The notes under the pieces: model-generated
What the model was told of the DNA's origin: nothing
Seen by the model: the letters and a program-made list of their open reading frames with translations, nothing else
Database searches by the model: none
Made by a program: the position numbers and the translations under genes
In this document: positions 16,388 through 25,499 of the stretch, piece after piece
How positions within the stretch are numbered: the stretch's first letter is position 1
How the letters are laid out: each line of letters opens with the position of its first letter
Assembly: GCA_019261985.1 (NCBI GenBank)
Contig: JAFAQY010000071.1
Location: forward strand, 1-64,000
DNA length: 64,000 bases
Direction of reading: 5' to 3'
From: Bryobacterales bacterium
GTDB taxonomy: Bacteria; Acidobacteriota; Terriglobia; Bryobacterales; Bryobacteraceae

Positions 16388-17463
16388 TGCGCGCGCCTTT
16401 CGGTGAGCCGGGGATGCAATTTGATCCAATCTTCGATCAAGTTGGCGACGTACCGATGACCTTCGGCGCTCAGATGGCCGTCGTGAGGCAGATAGATGCT
16501 TTTCGGCGGAACCGGCCGCTGCTGGGTGAGGTCGATGTAATCGGCTCTCACTCGCTCCATGTATGCGCGCAACGCGGGGAACGGCTTGAAGCTGCTGATC
16601 GGAATATACACGAACAAAACCGGAACCCCCGCGTTGTTCGCATCCTCGCGCAGAGCGTCAAGCAGCGCTTGATTCAGGGTCCAGTATTCCGTGACTCCAT
16701 AATGTGTTCCAGCCCAACGCTTGGACAGCTCCCAGGCGGCCCATAGATGCGAGTACTCATCCAAGTAGCGCCACAGAGCGTTCGGAGTTGGCTCAGTGGC
16801 CCGCCGGACCAATTGCCCATGCTCGAGTTTGAAGGTGGGCTTATTGAAACCTTCCCGGAAAGGGATTTGGCTGCGCTCGAAGTCCGCGTTCACAATGCCT
16901 ACAACAAGAAGATCGGGCTTCATCGGCAGAACTTTATGTTTCGCGCTCAGCCAGACCTGATCGATTCCGAATCCGGGCATGGCGAAGTTCCAGGAAACCC
17001 AGTCCGGAGAATCTCTTTCAAGGAGGGTTGCGAAGATTTTATCGTAAGCGACGGCTGATCCCCAGGTATAAGAATCGCCGGTAAGAGCGATGCGGTACCG
17101 CGAATCCGCGGGATCAAAGTCGTGATCGGAACGGAAGCCGAGTGAATTGGAGCGGTAAACCTGATCCTGGAATTCCCGGTTCCAGACGAAGGCGCCATTG
17201 GGGTGCATTTTCCAGCCCGTATCGGTGTCGGCGGCCAGTTCCGGGGGAGGGTGGTCTTGATGTTTGCCCAGCCATCCCATGCGTACTGGCTGCGCGAGGC
17301 TGGCGAGCCGTAAGGCCCACTCGCAGGCCACTGCTACGAGGAGCAGAGTACAGCAAGTCAGACCGAGATTGAAAAGAACGCCTCGGACCCGCTTTATTTG
17401 GGGTGCAAACCGTCCGAAGCCATTCAAAAACAGCAGGGTGCGTACCCGATTGGGCGCAGACAC
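16384..17463 (-). CDS. SGNH/GDSL hydrolase-like membrane-anchored protein
   Basis: A 359-residue protein. One N-terminal helix (LFNLGLTCCTLLLVAVACEW) anchors an outward-facing domain. The nucleophile motif is IALTGDSYTWGSAVAYDK near residue 127, and the C-terminal Asp/His block reads LPHDGHLSAEGHRYVANLIE, so the Ser-Asp-His triad of SGNH esterases looks intact. Start is GTG at 17463 with GGAGGAG about 5 bp upstream. It opens the cassette with SxtJ-like, DUF5989 and carbamoyltransferase genes. A role in removing or adding acyl groups on a carbamoylated envelope glycan is a guess. The 17464-17692 gap shows nothing else. Confidence 0.85.
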   Translation of the reverse strand: MSAPNRVRTLLFLNGFGRFAPQIKRVRGVLFNLGLTCCTLLLVAVACEWALRLASLAQPVRMGWLGKHQDHPPPELAADTDTGWKMHPNGAFVWNREFQDQVYRSNSLGFRSDHDFDPADSRYRIALTGDSYTWGSAVAYDKIFATLLERDSPDWVSWNFAMPGFGIDQVWLSAKHKVLPMKPDLLVVGIVNADFERSQIPFREGFNKPTFKLEHGQLVRRATEPTPNALWRYLDEYSHLWAAWELSKRWAGTHYGVTEYWTLNQALLDALREDANNAGVPVLFVYIPISSFKPFPALRAYMERVRADYIDLTQQRPVPPKSIYLPHDGHLSAEGHRYVANLIEDWIKLHPRLTERRAQ

Positions 17464-17692
17464 AATTCTCCTCCGAGTACTGCCTGCACAGACTGCAATG
17501 TGAAGGAAATACCAGTTTACAGCGATGCCGGCAAAAATTCAACAATAATTGGAGGTGGATGATGTAAATTTTTTGATTTAGAGAAAGACCGTCCTAGGGC
17601 GCGATGGCCAATCCCGTGTTCCCAGCCGTGCGCGGACAAATCGGTGCCACAAACGACCGAACGGGCCCTGCGAATCCTGTTCCGTTCTCAGA

Positions 17693-18766
17693 CTATTTTT
17701 TGTGTTGCGGAAATGTTAAATTGCTCGCGAAAAACGGCAGGACATTGCCCTCGAACCGATCCTTCACATGATTGGTGTGATCGCCTTCATAGGTGTCGAA
17801 GCTGTGTTTGATGCCGAGCCGCGTAAACGAAGCGTCCAGGTCTTTATTCGACCCGATCAAACCATCCTGCAAGCCGCAATCGCCCGCTATCGCGTGATAT
17901 TTTTTCAGGTTCGTCACGTACTGGTCCACCATCGCTAATGGCGAGTTGGCGATCCACTTCGCCGCGATGCTCGGCACCACTTCACCGTCGCGCGTAGGGA
18001 GGTCGTAGAAATCGGGCGGATTATTGGGATTCGGCGACCATGCCGATGCTTCCGCTGCTTGAACGTTACCAAAACCGCCGCCCTTACCCTTGTTCTTCCC
18101 TTCCTTCGCGGCGTCCGGCGCGGGCTGCTTCGGGGCGCCTTGCTTGACCGCGCCCTGACCGCCTCGCCCGGCGCCCGGATTGTTCATCAGGCAGCAGGCG
18201 CTCATGATGTACATGCTTGAAAAAACGTCGGGCCGCTTCATGCCGATGCGCACCGTCCCGTATCCGCCCATCGAATGCCCGGCCAAGCCGCGGCTCATAC
18301 GGTTCGCAACCGTGCGGTAATGCGTGTCCATATAATTCACCAGGTCTTCCGCAATGAACGTCTCCCAATCGCCGGTTGCCGGCGAGCTGGAATACATGCT
18401 GCCGTTGTATTTATTGAAGGCGTCAGGGCTCACCAGGATCATTTCTTTCGCCGTGCCTGCAGCCACGGTCTTATCCGCCAACTCCGGAAGGCCGATGAAC
18501 GAAATCCACCGTTCGCCAGTCAAGCCATAGCCGTGCAGCAGATACACCACCGGATAACGACGGTTCTTTTCCGTTGCATAGCTTGGCGGCAAATAAACAA
18601 AGACGGCCCGGTCCGGGGAATCGCCATTCAGGTTTCCTTCGAGCGATTTCCCATGCACCATAATCTGCTCAACGGTTCCCTTTTTCGGCGGCGCAGAGCC
18701 GGCCTGTGAGAACGCGAGCGCGGCCAGTGCAGCCAGAAGCACGAATGAGATCAGGAATCTTTTCAT
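17693..18766 (-). CDS. Exported esterase of the alpha/beta-hydrolase (esterase D / feruloyl esterase) type
   Basis: A 357-residue protein with a signal peptide (MKRFLISFVLLAALAALAFS). It shows the oxyanion segment VVYLLHGYGLTGERW, the nucleophile elbow RGLAGHSMGGYGTVRIGMKR, and a late EGDHTNHVKDRF supplying the catalytic His. A Gly/Lys/Ala-rich insertion at about 210-245 is specific to this protein. I chose the ATG at 18766, preceded by AAAGGTGA; the open frame runs 32 codons further without a signal peptide. It stands alone between the carbamoyl cassette and grpE. The 18767-19015 gap has no recognisable feature. Confidence 0.88.
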   Translation of the reverse strand: MKRFLISFVLLAALAALAFSQAGSAPPKKGTVEQIMVHGKSLEGNLNGDSPDRAVFVYLPPSYATEKNRRYPVVYLLHGYGLTGERWISFIGLPELADKTVAAGTAKEMILVSPDAFNKYNGSMYSSSPATGDWETFIAEDLVNYMDTHYRTVANRMSRGLAGHSMGGYGTVRIGMKRPDVFSSMYIMSACCLMNNPGAGRGGQGAVKQGAPKQPAPDAAKEGKNKGKGGGFGNVQAAEASAWSPNPNNPPDFYDLPTRDGEVVPSIAAKWIANSPLAMVDQYVTNLKKYHAIAGDCGLQDGLIGSNKDLDASFTRLGIKHSFDTYEGDHTNHVKDRFEGNVLPFFASNLTFPQHKK

Positions 18767-19015
18767 TTGGTCACCTTTGAAAACGACAGTTGGTCGGCCA
18801 CACAACTCGGGGGCTGGGCGTTGCTTCGCGACGCCGTCCGCGATCTTCACCTCTTTGGCCATACCGCCGGTCCAGGCGGGTCGCCGCCGCGGCAGCCGTT
18901 CAGAATGTAAACCGGCCGATGACCGCGTACCATTCTACACCCGGCCGATCTCGTTCCGATACATGAAATTACCGCGCCTGTTCCCGAATTTTGATCCCAA
19001 TGATAATCTAGAAAT

Positions 19016-19582
19016 GTGAGCAGCGAAATGGAGAAAAAAGAGCCGGAATCTGTATTGGACGACTCGCTATCCGGAGATGGCGCTGAAATTGCCAACGCGT
19101 CCGAATCGCTGGTAAAAGTCACGGCTGAGCGCGACATTTTGGCGGCGGAGAAGGCTGGATTAGAAGATCGGTATCTGCGTCTTCAAGCCGAGTTTCAAAA
19201 CCAGCGGCGGCGCGCGGAAAAAGAAAAGGTTGAATGGCACGAATACGCAGCGACCGAGGCGGTACGCGCTTTGTTGCCCATCCTCGACGACTTTGAGCGT
19301 GCGCTGAAGGTGGAATGCCCCGACAAGCATTACACGCGCGGCATGGAATTGATTTACCAGCGCCTATCTGATTCCTTAAAGAAGCTGGGCCTGGAGCCGA
19401 TTCATTCCGTGGGGCAGCCTTTTGACCCGCACGTTCATCATGCGGTGGAGCGGAAAGAATCGCCCGAGGCCGCCGATGACACCGTGATCGAGGAATACCA
19501 GCGCGGCTATAACTTCAAAGGGCGGCTGCTGCGGCCGGCGATGGTCGTGGTGGCGGTTACTCCGGTCTCGAAAGCCGACTAA
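19016..19582 (+). CDS. grpE: Nucleotide exchange factor GrpE
   Basis: A 188-residue co-chaperone that releases ADP from DnaK. After an acidic N-terminus come the long dimer helix (ERDILAAEKAGLEDRYLRLQ, AEFQNQRRRAEKEKVE), the four-helix part (ALLPILDDFERALKVE) and the C-terminal beta domain (FDPHVHHAVERKES, ending LRPAMVVVAVTP). Start is GTG at 19016 without a clear ribosome site; ATG at 19028 is an alternative. dnaJ follows after 12 bp. dnaK is not in the window, and no hrcA/CIRCE signal precedes it. Confidence 0.96.
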   Translation: MSSEMEKKEPESVLDDSLSGDGAEIANASESLVKVTAERDILAAEKAGLEDRYLRLQAEFQNQRRRAEKEKVEWHEYAATEAVRALLPILDDFERALKVECPDKHYTRGMELIYQRLSDSLKKLGLEPIHSVGQPFDPHVHHAVERKESPEAADDTVIEEYQRGYNFKGRLLRPAMVVVAVTPVSKAD

Positions 19583-19594
19583 GCCTACAATCGA

Positions 19595-20716
19595 ATGAAC
19601 GTGACCAGACGCGATTATTATGAGGTCCTTGGAGTATCCAGGGACGCCGACGATCAGGTTATAAAAACCGCTTACAGGAAACTCGCGCTTCAACATCATC
19701 CGGACCGCAATCCGGGCAGCAGGGAGGCGGAGGAGAAGTTCAAAGAAGCCGCCGAAGCCTATAGCGTGCTGAGCGATTCGCAGAAGCGCGCGGCGTATGA
19801 TCGTTACGGACACCAGGGCGTAGCAGGCGCGGCGGGCGGAGGATTCGACGCGACAGGCTTTCCCGACCTGGGCGATATTCTGAGCGACGTTTTCGGTTTC
19901 GGGGATGTTTTCGGCGGCTCGCGGCAGCGCCGCAACCGTGCCCAGCGCGGCGACGATCTCCGTTACGATCTGGAAATTTCATTCGAAGACTCGATGCGCG
20001 GCATAACGGCCGATATTCAGGCGCCGCGGATGGAAGAGTGCGCGCGCTGCCACGGCAAAGGAGCCGAGCCGGAAGATGGCCTGGTGACCTGCGCCATGTG
20101 CCGGGGGCGCGGTGAAGTAATTTACCAGCAGTCGTTCTTATCGGTGCGCCGGACGTGTTCGCAATGCGGCGGCCGCGGCCAGATCGTCCGCAGGCCATGC
20201 AAGGAGTGCCACGGCGAGGCGTACATCCGAAAGGAACGCAAGCTCAAGGTGAACATTCCGGCTGGCGTGGACACCGGAACGCAGCTTCGACTTTCTCAGG
20301 AAGGGCAGCCGGGAGTGAACGGCGGTCCTTTTGGGGATCTGTATGTCGCGATCAGGGTGAAGGAACACCCGGTATTCGCGCGCAACGAGTTCGACCTGCA
20401 CTGCCGTGTTCCCATCAACATATCCCAAGCGGCGCTGGGCGATTCAATCGAATTGGAGACAATCGACGGGCCTCAAACGGTAAAGATACCGGAGGGCTCC
20501 CAGCCCGGCGCCCGGATTCGCCTGCGCGGCTTAGGCGTGCCGCGCGTGCAAGGCTCCGGCCGCGGCGATCTTTTCGTGCACCTGGATGTGCACATCCCTT
20601 CCAAACTCACGCGCGAGCAGCGCCGCCTGTTTGAACAGTTGCGCGATCAGCTCCCAATGGAAAACAAGCCGCACGAAAAGGGAATTTTCGATAAAGTAAA
20701 AGACTACTTCCTGTAA
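19595..20716 (+). CDS. dnaJ: Molecular chaperone DnaJ
   Basis: A 373-residue type I J-protein. J domain at residues 5-70 with the essential HPD ([18 protein letters not shown]). A Gly/Phe-rich linker follows ([20 protein letters not shown]). Four zinc-binding repeats lie at about 150-210 ([32 protein letters not shown]), then the C-terminal substrate domains. All key residues are present. It is co-directional with grpE 12 bp upstream and probably with the hydrolase 17 bp downstream. Confidence 0.97.
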   Translation: MNVTRRDYYEVLGVSRDADDQVIKTAYRKLALQHHPDRNPGSREAEEKFKEAAEAYSVLSDSQKRAAYDRYGHQGVAGAAGGGFDATGFPDLGDILSDVFGFGDVFGGSRQRRNRAQRGDDLRYDLEISFEDSMRGITADIQAPRMEECARCHGKGAEPEDGLVTCAMCRGRGEVIYQQSFLSVRRTCSQCGGRGQIVRRPCKECHGEAYIRKERKLKVNIPAGVDTGTQLRLSQEGQPGVNGGPFGDLYVAIRVKEHPVFARNEFDLHCRVPINISQAALGDSIELETIDGPQTVKIPEGSQPGARIRLRGLGVPRVQGSGRGDLFVHLDVHIPSKLTREQRRLFEQLRDQLPMENKPHEKGIFDKVKDYFL

Positions 20717-20733
20717 GCGACAAGGAGGGTCGA

Positions 20734-21699
20734 ATGAAGAGTCCGAAGCTCGATCCGGCCGCGCGCGCGATCCTGGATATGATGGACGCGCAGGGCCGGC
20801 CGCCATTGGAGCAGCTTTCGATCGAGGAGGCGCGCGGAAACCGTGAAGGCATGATAGCCTTGGCCGGGGATCCGGAGCCTGTCGCGCGCGTCGAGGGTCG
20901 AGAAATTCCCGGTAAAGCGGGCGCGATTCGAGTGCGCATCTATACGCCGGACGAATCTTCCGGTCTACATCCCGCACTGGTTTATTTTCACGGCGGCGGG
21001 TGGGTGATCTGTGACCTGGACACACATGATGGCGCTTGCCGCGCGATCGCACGGCGTTCCGGAGCAGTAGTTGTTTCGGTGGATTACCGGCTCGCTCCCG
21101 AAAACAAATTTCCCGCCGCTGTGGACGATTGCGAATCCGCAACGCGCTGGGTCGCCGCGAACGCAAGCGCGCTCAAGATCGATCCGTCGCGGATCGCGGT
21201 GGGAGGCGATAGCGCAGGCGGCAATCTCGCAACGGTCATCGCGCGCAGGCTGCGGGATGGCGGTGGACCCGCGCTCGCTCTACAGATTCTGATCTATCCT
21301 GTTACGGACCTGCGCGTCACGGATACGGCGTCTATGCGTGAATTCAAAGTGGGCCATTTCCTTGAGCGCTCCGCGATGAAATGGATCCAGGAGCAATATT
21401 TGAGTGCTCCTTCGGAAGCTATGAATCCGGATGCCTCGCCGCTGCTGGCGCAAGATCTGAACGGGCTGCCGCCGGCGCTGATCCAAACCGCCGAATGCGA
21501 TCCGCTGTGCAGTGAAGGCGAGGATTACGCGAACCGGCTGAAACAAGCAGGAGTTCCCGTTACATACACCTGCTATCCGGGAATGATCCACGCCTTTGTG
21601 GCGATGCGCGGGGTACTGCCGGCAGCGAGCACGGCCCTGGATGAGATTGCGGCGGCATTGCGCCGGATGAGGCCTGCTGTTGCCGCATCGCACGCGTGA
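20734..21699 (+). CDS. Alpha/beta hydrolase of the hormone-sensitive lipase family
   Basis: A 321-residue esterase/lipase. The oxyanion motif YFHGGGWVICDLDTHD is near residue 87. The nucleophile elbow IAVGGDSAGGNLAT is near 156, and the acid and base appear in AECDPLCSEGEDYANRL and YPGMIHAFVAMRG. There is no signal peptide, so it is cytoplasmic. The ATG at 20734 is preceded by AAGGAGGG and follows dnaJ by 17 bp. The natural substrate cannot be inferred; HSL-type enzymes take short acyl esters. Confidence 0.93.
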   Translation: MKSPKLDPAARAILDMMDAQGRPPLEQLSIEEARGNREGMIALAGDPEPVARVEGREIPGKAGAIRVRIYTPDESSGLHPALVYFHGGGWVICDLDTHDGACRAIARRSGAVVVSVDYRLAPENKFPAAVDDCESATRWVAANASALKIDPSRIAVGGDSAGGNLATVIARRLRDGGGPALALQILIYPVTDLRVTDTASMREFKVGHFLERSAMKWIQEQYLSAPSEAMNPDASPLLAQDLNGLPPALIQTAECDPLCSEGEDYANRLKQAGVPVTYTCYPGMIHAFVAMRGVLPAASTALDEIAAALRRMRPAVAASHA

Positions 21700-21723
21700 T
21701 GGCAGAACTTCACTTAACAGTTC

Positions 21724-21763
21724 AGGCGGGCTGAAGCCCGCCGCAGGCTGAAGCCTGCCCCAC
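21724..21763. repeat. REP-like hairpin repeat (copy D)
   Basis: A 40-bp element with palindrome GGCGGGCTGAAGCCCGCC directly followed by GCAGGCTGAAGCCTGC and CCCAC. It is the cleanest copy in the window. It lies 25 bp past the HSL hydrolase stop, where it may act as a 3' hairpin. Confidence 0.85.
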
Positions 21764-21797
21764 GGGCGAAATACGATATCAGGGCTATCATTTAGGC

Positions 21798-22039
21798 GTG
21801 GCAAGCATTGTCATTCGCCAGCTCGAAAATTCCGTTAAAGCACGCCTCCGAGTGCGCGCGGCACAGCATGGGTGCTCGACGAGGAGGTCCGGCGGATTTT
21901 GAAGTCCGCCCTTGCACCCCCGCCGAAAAAACGCCGCGGCTTGGGCGAGGAGATTCACTCGCGGTTTGCCGCTGTGGGTGGTTTCAACAAGCCCAAAATC
22001 GTCCGGGAGCCTATGCGCGAGCCTCCCGATTTCGAATGA
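21798..22039 (+). pseudogene. Frameshifted FitA-like ribbon-helix-helix antitoxin
   Basis: From the GTG at 21798 the frame reads VASIVIRQLENSVKARLRVR, then AAQHGCS, the ribbon-helix-helix start of FitA/VapB antitoxins. It then runs into a stop near 21900. One base missing just before GAGGAGGTC would restore EEVRRILKSALAPPPKKRRG and the typical antitoxin tail ending MREPPDFE at 22039. So the gene is a single-base frameshift away from intact. It may be a true pseudogene, or a sequencing error, but the partner toxin is also shifted. Confidence 0.75.
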
Positions 22040-22454
22040 CTGTCCCCGACACGAACCTATTATCGGAGCTAGCCAAACCTTCGCCGGCGAGGATCATAGT
22101 GGACTGGTGGGATCGTCAAGCTCCGGAAGAGAGCTCTATATAACCGCAATAACCCAAGCCGAGATTCTCTGGGGATTCGAGCGGCTCCCTTCGGGGAAAC
22201 GGCGCAAGGATCTGGAACGAATAGCGCAGGAAACATTCGAAATCACTTTCGACGGACAGATTTTGCCATTTGATAGCGCCGCCGCGTCTGAATTCGCCAA
22301 AATTGCTGCCGCGCGCCGGAAGCTTGGACGCCCAATCAGCCAAGCAGACTGTCAAATCGCCGCCATCGCCCGGTCCCGAGGCGCCGTGTTGGCCACGCGT
22401 AACACCGCCGATTTCGAACACTGCGGTATTCGGCTCGTGAAACCCTGGTGCTGA
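22036..22454 (+). pseudogene. Frameshifted FitB/VapC-type PIN toxin
   Basis: The ATG at 22036 overlaps the antitoxin stop. The frame begins MTVPDTNLLSELAKPSPARI (PIN Asp in PDTN) and stops at 22143 after PEESSI. The other frame continues with LYITAITQAEILWGFERLPS, SQADCQIAAIARSRGAVLAT and RNTADFEHCGIRL, the remainder of a FitB PIN domain with its conserved acidic residues. Two extra bases in the GAGAG tract at about 22130 explain the shift. Both members of the pair are therefore broken, which suggests decay of an unneeded toxin-antitoxin module. Confidence 0.8.
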
Positions 22455-22477
22455 TCTATTCTGGATTCAGTACTCTT

Positions 22478-23404
22478 TCAGGGCGTCGCGGCCCCCACTG
22501 CGCCGGCAGCCCCGAACACTTCCGCGGCAATCAAAAACGTATTTGCATGAGCCCGCACGGTGAGTTCGACCGGTTCCGCGTAGCCCCCACCCAGCGTGAT
22601 CGCAAGCGGAATATGCTGTGCGTTCGCGCCGCCGACAACTTTCCGGTCCCGCGCCTCCACTCCTTCGAGCGATAGAGATAGCCGTCCGAGCCGGTCACCC
22701 GCCAAAGCGTCGACGCCCGAAAGATAAAAAATCAATTCCGGCGCGAAATCCCACACTTGCGGCAACACTGTATCGAGCGTGCCCAGATACTCCTCATCTC
22801 CGGTCCCGTCCTCGAGTTCGATATCGATTTTGCTCCGCTGTTTGCGCAATGGAAAGTTGTTCTTACCGTGCAGCGAGACGGTAAAGACGTCCCCATCGTG
22901 CTCGAAAAATTGCGCTGTGCCGTCCCCCTGATGAACGTCTAAATCCACCACTGCGAAACGGCGGGCGCGGCCAACAGAGCGCAGCCAGTGGATGGCGACA
23001 GCGACATCGTTAAAAACACAAAATCCCGCCCCCTCGCTCCGAAAAGCATGATGCGTTCCTCCGGCGAGCGTGCCGCCGATTCCTTGCGTTAATGCATCTT
23101 CAGCCGCGGCAATGGTCCCGCCGGCGGAAGCCATGGTTCGCCGCACCAGCCCTTCGGACCATGGAAAGCCGATTCTACGCATGGCGGCGTGTGGCAACGT
23201 CCCGGCGATAAATCGGTTCACGTATTCAGCGTCGTGAGCTAGCGAGATGGTATTCGCGTCCGCTGGAGGCGACGGCGACAGGCAGAACCGGCTGTCCGGC
23301 TCCAACCGCTCCCGGAGCATGCGATATTTCCGTACCGGGAATTTGTGACCGGGCGGGAGCGGGATTTCGTGATAGTCGCAGTAGAACAAGGGCAAGCTCT
23401 CCAT
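22478..23404 (-). CDS. Histone deacetylase family (AcuC/HDAC-like) protein
   Basis: A 308-residue zinc-dependent deacylase. Motifs: LPPGHKFPVRKYRMLRERL at the N-terminus, the tandem catalytic His in AGGTHHAFRSEGAGFCVFND, the zinc site VVDLDVHQGDGTAQFF, and YLSGVDALAGDRLGRLSLS with the second zinc Asp. Bacterial members act on acetylated proteins, polyamines or acetoin metabolism; the substrate here is unknown. I start at the ATG at 23404, where family similarity begins; a GTG at 23464 would add 20 residues. glmM lies upstream on the same strand. Confidence 0.92.
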   Translation of the reverse strand: MESLPLFYCDYHEIPLPPGHKFPVRKYRMLRERLEPDSRFCLSPSPPADANTISLAHDAEYVNRFIAGTLPHAAMRRIGFPWSEGLVRRTMASAGGTIAAAEDALTQGIGGTLAGGTHHAFRSEGAGFCVFNDVAVAIHWLRSVGRARRFAVVDLDVHQGDGTAQFFEHDGDVFTVSLHGKNNFPLRKQRSKIDIELEDGTGDEEYLGTLDTVLPQVWDFAPELIFYLSGVDALAGDRLGRLSLSLEGVEARDRKVVGGANAQHIPLAITLGGGYAEPVELTVRAHANTFLIAAEVFGAAGAVGAATP

Positions 23405-23491
23405 TAACCCAGCGCAAAACGCGCCCGGCGTGGCGGGATTATTGCAGATGGTCGCGTCCGCCACGCCGGACGCTTTGCGCTGAAGCTCGCC

Positions 23492-24823
23492 CTACTCGCC
23501 GATTTCTCCGCGAATCGCGTCGGCGATGGCATTGGCATTGAACTTCACGCGCTCCAACTGCGGACCTTCTACCATTACACGCGCCAGCGGCTCCGTGCCT
23601 GAAAAGCGCACCAGCACACGTCCCGCCTCGCCGAACTCGCGCTCCGTGCGGTGCACCTCCGCTTTTACGGTTTGCAATTCATCCAGCGGTTTCCGTTCGC
23701 GAACGCGGACATTCACCAGTAACTGAGGATAGATTTCCAGCTCCGCCGTGAGGGTATCTAAATCCTTGCCCGATTCGCGCATCACCTCCAGCACTCGTAG
23801 GGCGGTCAGCATGCCATCGCCGGTTGTGGCGAAGTCTCTGAAAATGATATGGCCGCTTTGCTCGCCGCCGATCGGAGCGTTGCGTCGCAGCATCTCCTCG
23901 AGCACGTACTTGTCCCCGACGGAAGTCCGCACCAACCCAATCCCATGCCGCTTCAGAGCCCGCTCCAGCCCGAGATTCGACATCACTGTCGCGACCACTT
24001 CCTTCAGCTCGCCGCGGGCGTGCAGCGGCAAGGCGGTGAGTAACAGCACCGCATCTCCATCCACGAGCTTTCCCGAGTGGGATACGAATAACGCTCGATC
24101 CGCATCGCCGTCGAAGGCAACACCCAAATCGGCGCCGCTGGCCAGCACACGGGCTCGCAGGCTCTCCAGATGCTGCGAGCCGCAATTCAAATTAATGTTC
24201 TTGCCGTCGGGTGAGCAATGAATGCACTCCACCTCGGCGCCCAACTGCTCGAGCAAAGCCGGCGCAAGATAGCTGGCCGCGCCGTTGGCGGTGTCCACCA
24301 CGATGCGCGCGCCTTGCAATCCCGCCGGCAGAGTCGCCGCGAGATGATCGATGTACGCGCGATCCAGTCCTTCATCCACGGCAAGCGGCTGAGACTCCGG
24401 TTCTTCACCGGACTTCAGCCAGGCAAAGATCTCTTTTTCAAGGCTCTGCTCAGTCTCGTCGGGCAGCTTAAAACCCGAATGATTGAAGATCTTCAGTCCG
24501 TTATCGCGGTAAGGATTGTGAGAGGCGGAGACCATTACGCCGGCCGCAAACGTCTCCATTCCCGCTGTAAATGCGAGTCCTGGTGTGGTGATGAGTCCGG
24601 CAAAACGCGCGTGAACTCCCACGCGATGTAAGCCGCCGGCCACATGCCGGGCGAGCCAAGGTCCGCTTTCGCGCGTGTCCATTCCCAATACCACTTCGGC
24701 GTGCGAATGCGTTTCGTTCACCCATTGTCCTAGGGCCACGCCGACGGCGAATGCCGTTCTTTTGTCCAGGGGGAACTCTCCGGCCACGCCGCGGATTCCG
24801 TCCGTTCCGAATAACTGTCGCAT
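23492..24823 (-). CDS. glmM: Phosphoglucosamine mutase GlmM
   Basis: A 443-residue enzyme that interconverts glucosamine-6-phosphate and glucosamine-1-phosphate for UDP-GlcNAc and peptidoglycan synthesis. It starts MRQLFGTDGIRGVAGEFPLD. The phosphoserine active site is GVMVSASHNPYRDNGLKIF near residue 100, the magnesium loop DLGVAFDGDADRALFV near 235, the sugar-binding GEQSGHIIFRD near 320, and the phosphate-binding RFSGTEPLARVMVEG near the C-terminus. It is the third gene after cdaA and cdaR, only 1 bp from cdaR, the widely conserved c-di-AMP operon order. Confidence 0.97.
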   Translation of the reverse strand: MRQLFGTDGIRGVAGEFPLDKRTAFAVGVALGQWVNETHSHAEVVLGMDTRESGPWLARHVAGGLHRVGVHARFAGLITTPGLAFTAGMETFAAGVMVSASHNPYRDNGLKIFNHSGFKLPDETEQSLEKEIFAWLKSGEEPESQPLAVDEGLDRAYIDHLAATLPAGLQGARIVVDTANGAASYLAPALLEQLGAEVECIHCSPDGKNINLNCGSQHLESLRARVLASGADLGVAFDGDADRALFVSHSGKLVDGDAVLLLTALPLHARGELKEVVATVMSNLGLERALKRHGIGLVRTSVGDKYVLEEMLRRNAPIGGEQSGHIIFRDFATTGDGMLTALRVLEVMRESGKDLDTLTAELEIYPQLLVNVRVRERKPLDELQTVKAEVHRTEREFGEAGRVLVRFSGTEPLARVMVEGPQLERVKFNANAIADAIRGEIGE

Positions 24824-24824
24824 G

Positions 24825-25499
24825 CTAGCGGGTTGGTATCCTCTCGAATGTCAGTTTTATGATCACAGCCGACTGCGAATCGAACTGCACTCGCTGGTCG
24901 GGGATGAATGCGTTCACTCTTACTTCGCTGGTTTCGGTCATTGAGCTTACATCGATCGGATCCGTTTCGGCGAATTCGACGCGGGTAACTCGCCGCTCGG
25001 GACCGGAGATGCGCAGTTTGTCGGGAGTAATTTCCCGGCGCACCAAGGTGTATCCCGCGGGCGGTGTGCCTTCTATTCGGACGTTGACCGGCACGTCCCT
25101 GTACGCGATGCGGTCCACAACCAGCCGGACCTGGGAAGGAATAACGTGGAGGAAAGAAATGCCCCCGGGAAGGCTAAAGTTTTCGCGCGACAGATTGAAA
25201 GTGCGCTCGCCCGGGCCTCGCACATCCGAAAGATCCAGCGCCGCCGATACCTGCGCTAGCGAGGCAAGCGTGAGCTTAACCGAAGTTCCGCGCAGCTCCG
25301 CGCGGACGGTTTCCGGCGTATCAGAGGAAAGGATCAGGCCGCTGGCAAGATTGCGGTACAAAACTGGCACAGTGTGGATAGTGACCGACTCGGGCGCGCC
25401 TTCCACTGCGTACCAGAGCAACATGGCAATCAGCAGCGAGGCCACTTTCCAACCTAAATTGGGGGTGAGTTTGCGAACCAGGCCGCCGGTCCTGCTCAT
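24825..25499 (-). CDS. cdaR: YbbR/CdaR domain protein
   Basis: A 224-residue protein with one N-terminal transmembrane helix (NLGWKVASLLIAMLLWYAV) and extracytoplasmic YbbR repeats, recognisable in VPVLYRNLASGLILSSDTPE, VRAELRGTSVKL, VPVNVRIEGTPPAGYTLVRR and ITPDKLRISGPERRV. CdaR regulates the diadenylate cyclase CdaA in Firmicutes; here the same pairing is kept. It overlaps cdaA by 4 bp and lies 1 bp from glmM. It has fewer YbbR repeats than the Bacillus protein. Confidence 0.9.
   Translation of the reverse strand: MSRTGGLVRKLTPNLGWKVASLLIAMLLWYAVEGAPESVTIHTVPVLYRNLASGLILSSDTPETVRAELRGTSVKLTLASLAQVSAALDLSDVRGPGERTFNLSRENFSLPGGISFLHVIPSQVRLVVDRIAYRDVPVNVRIEGTPPAGYTLVRREITPDKLRISGPERRVTRVEFAETDPIDVSSMTETSEVRVNAFIPDQRVQFDSQSAVIIKLTFERIPTR

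Noticed and set aside
18900..19015. A CIRCE/HrcA operator before grpE
   Set aside because: No TTAGCACTC-type inverted repeat is present in the gap.
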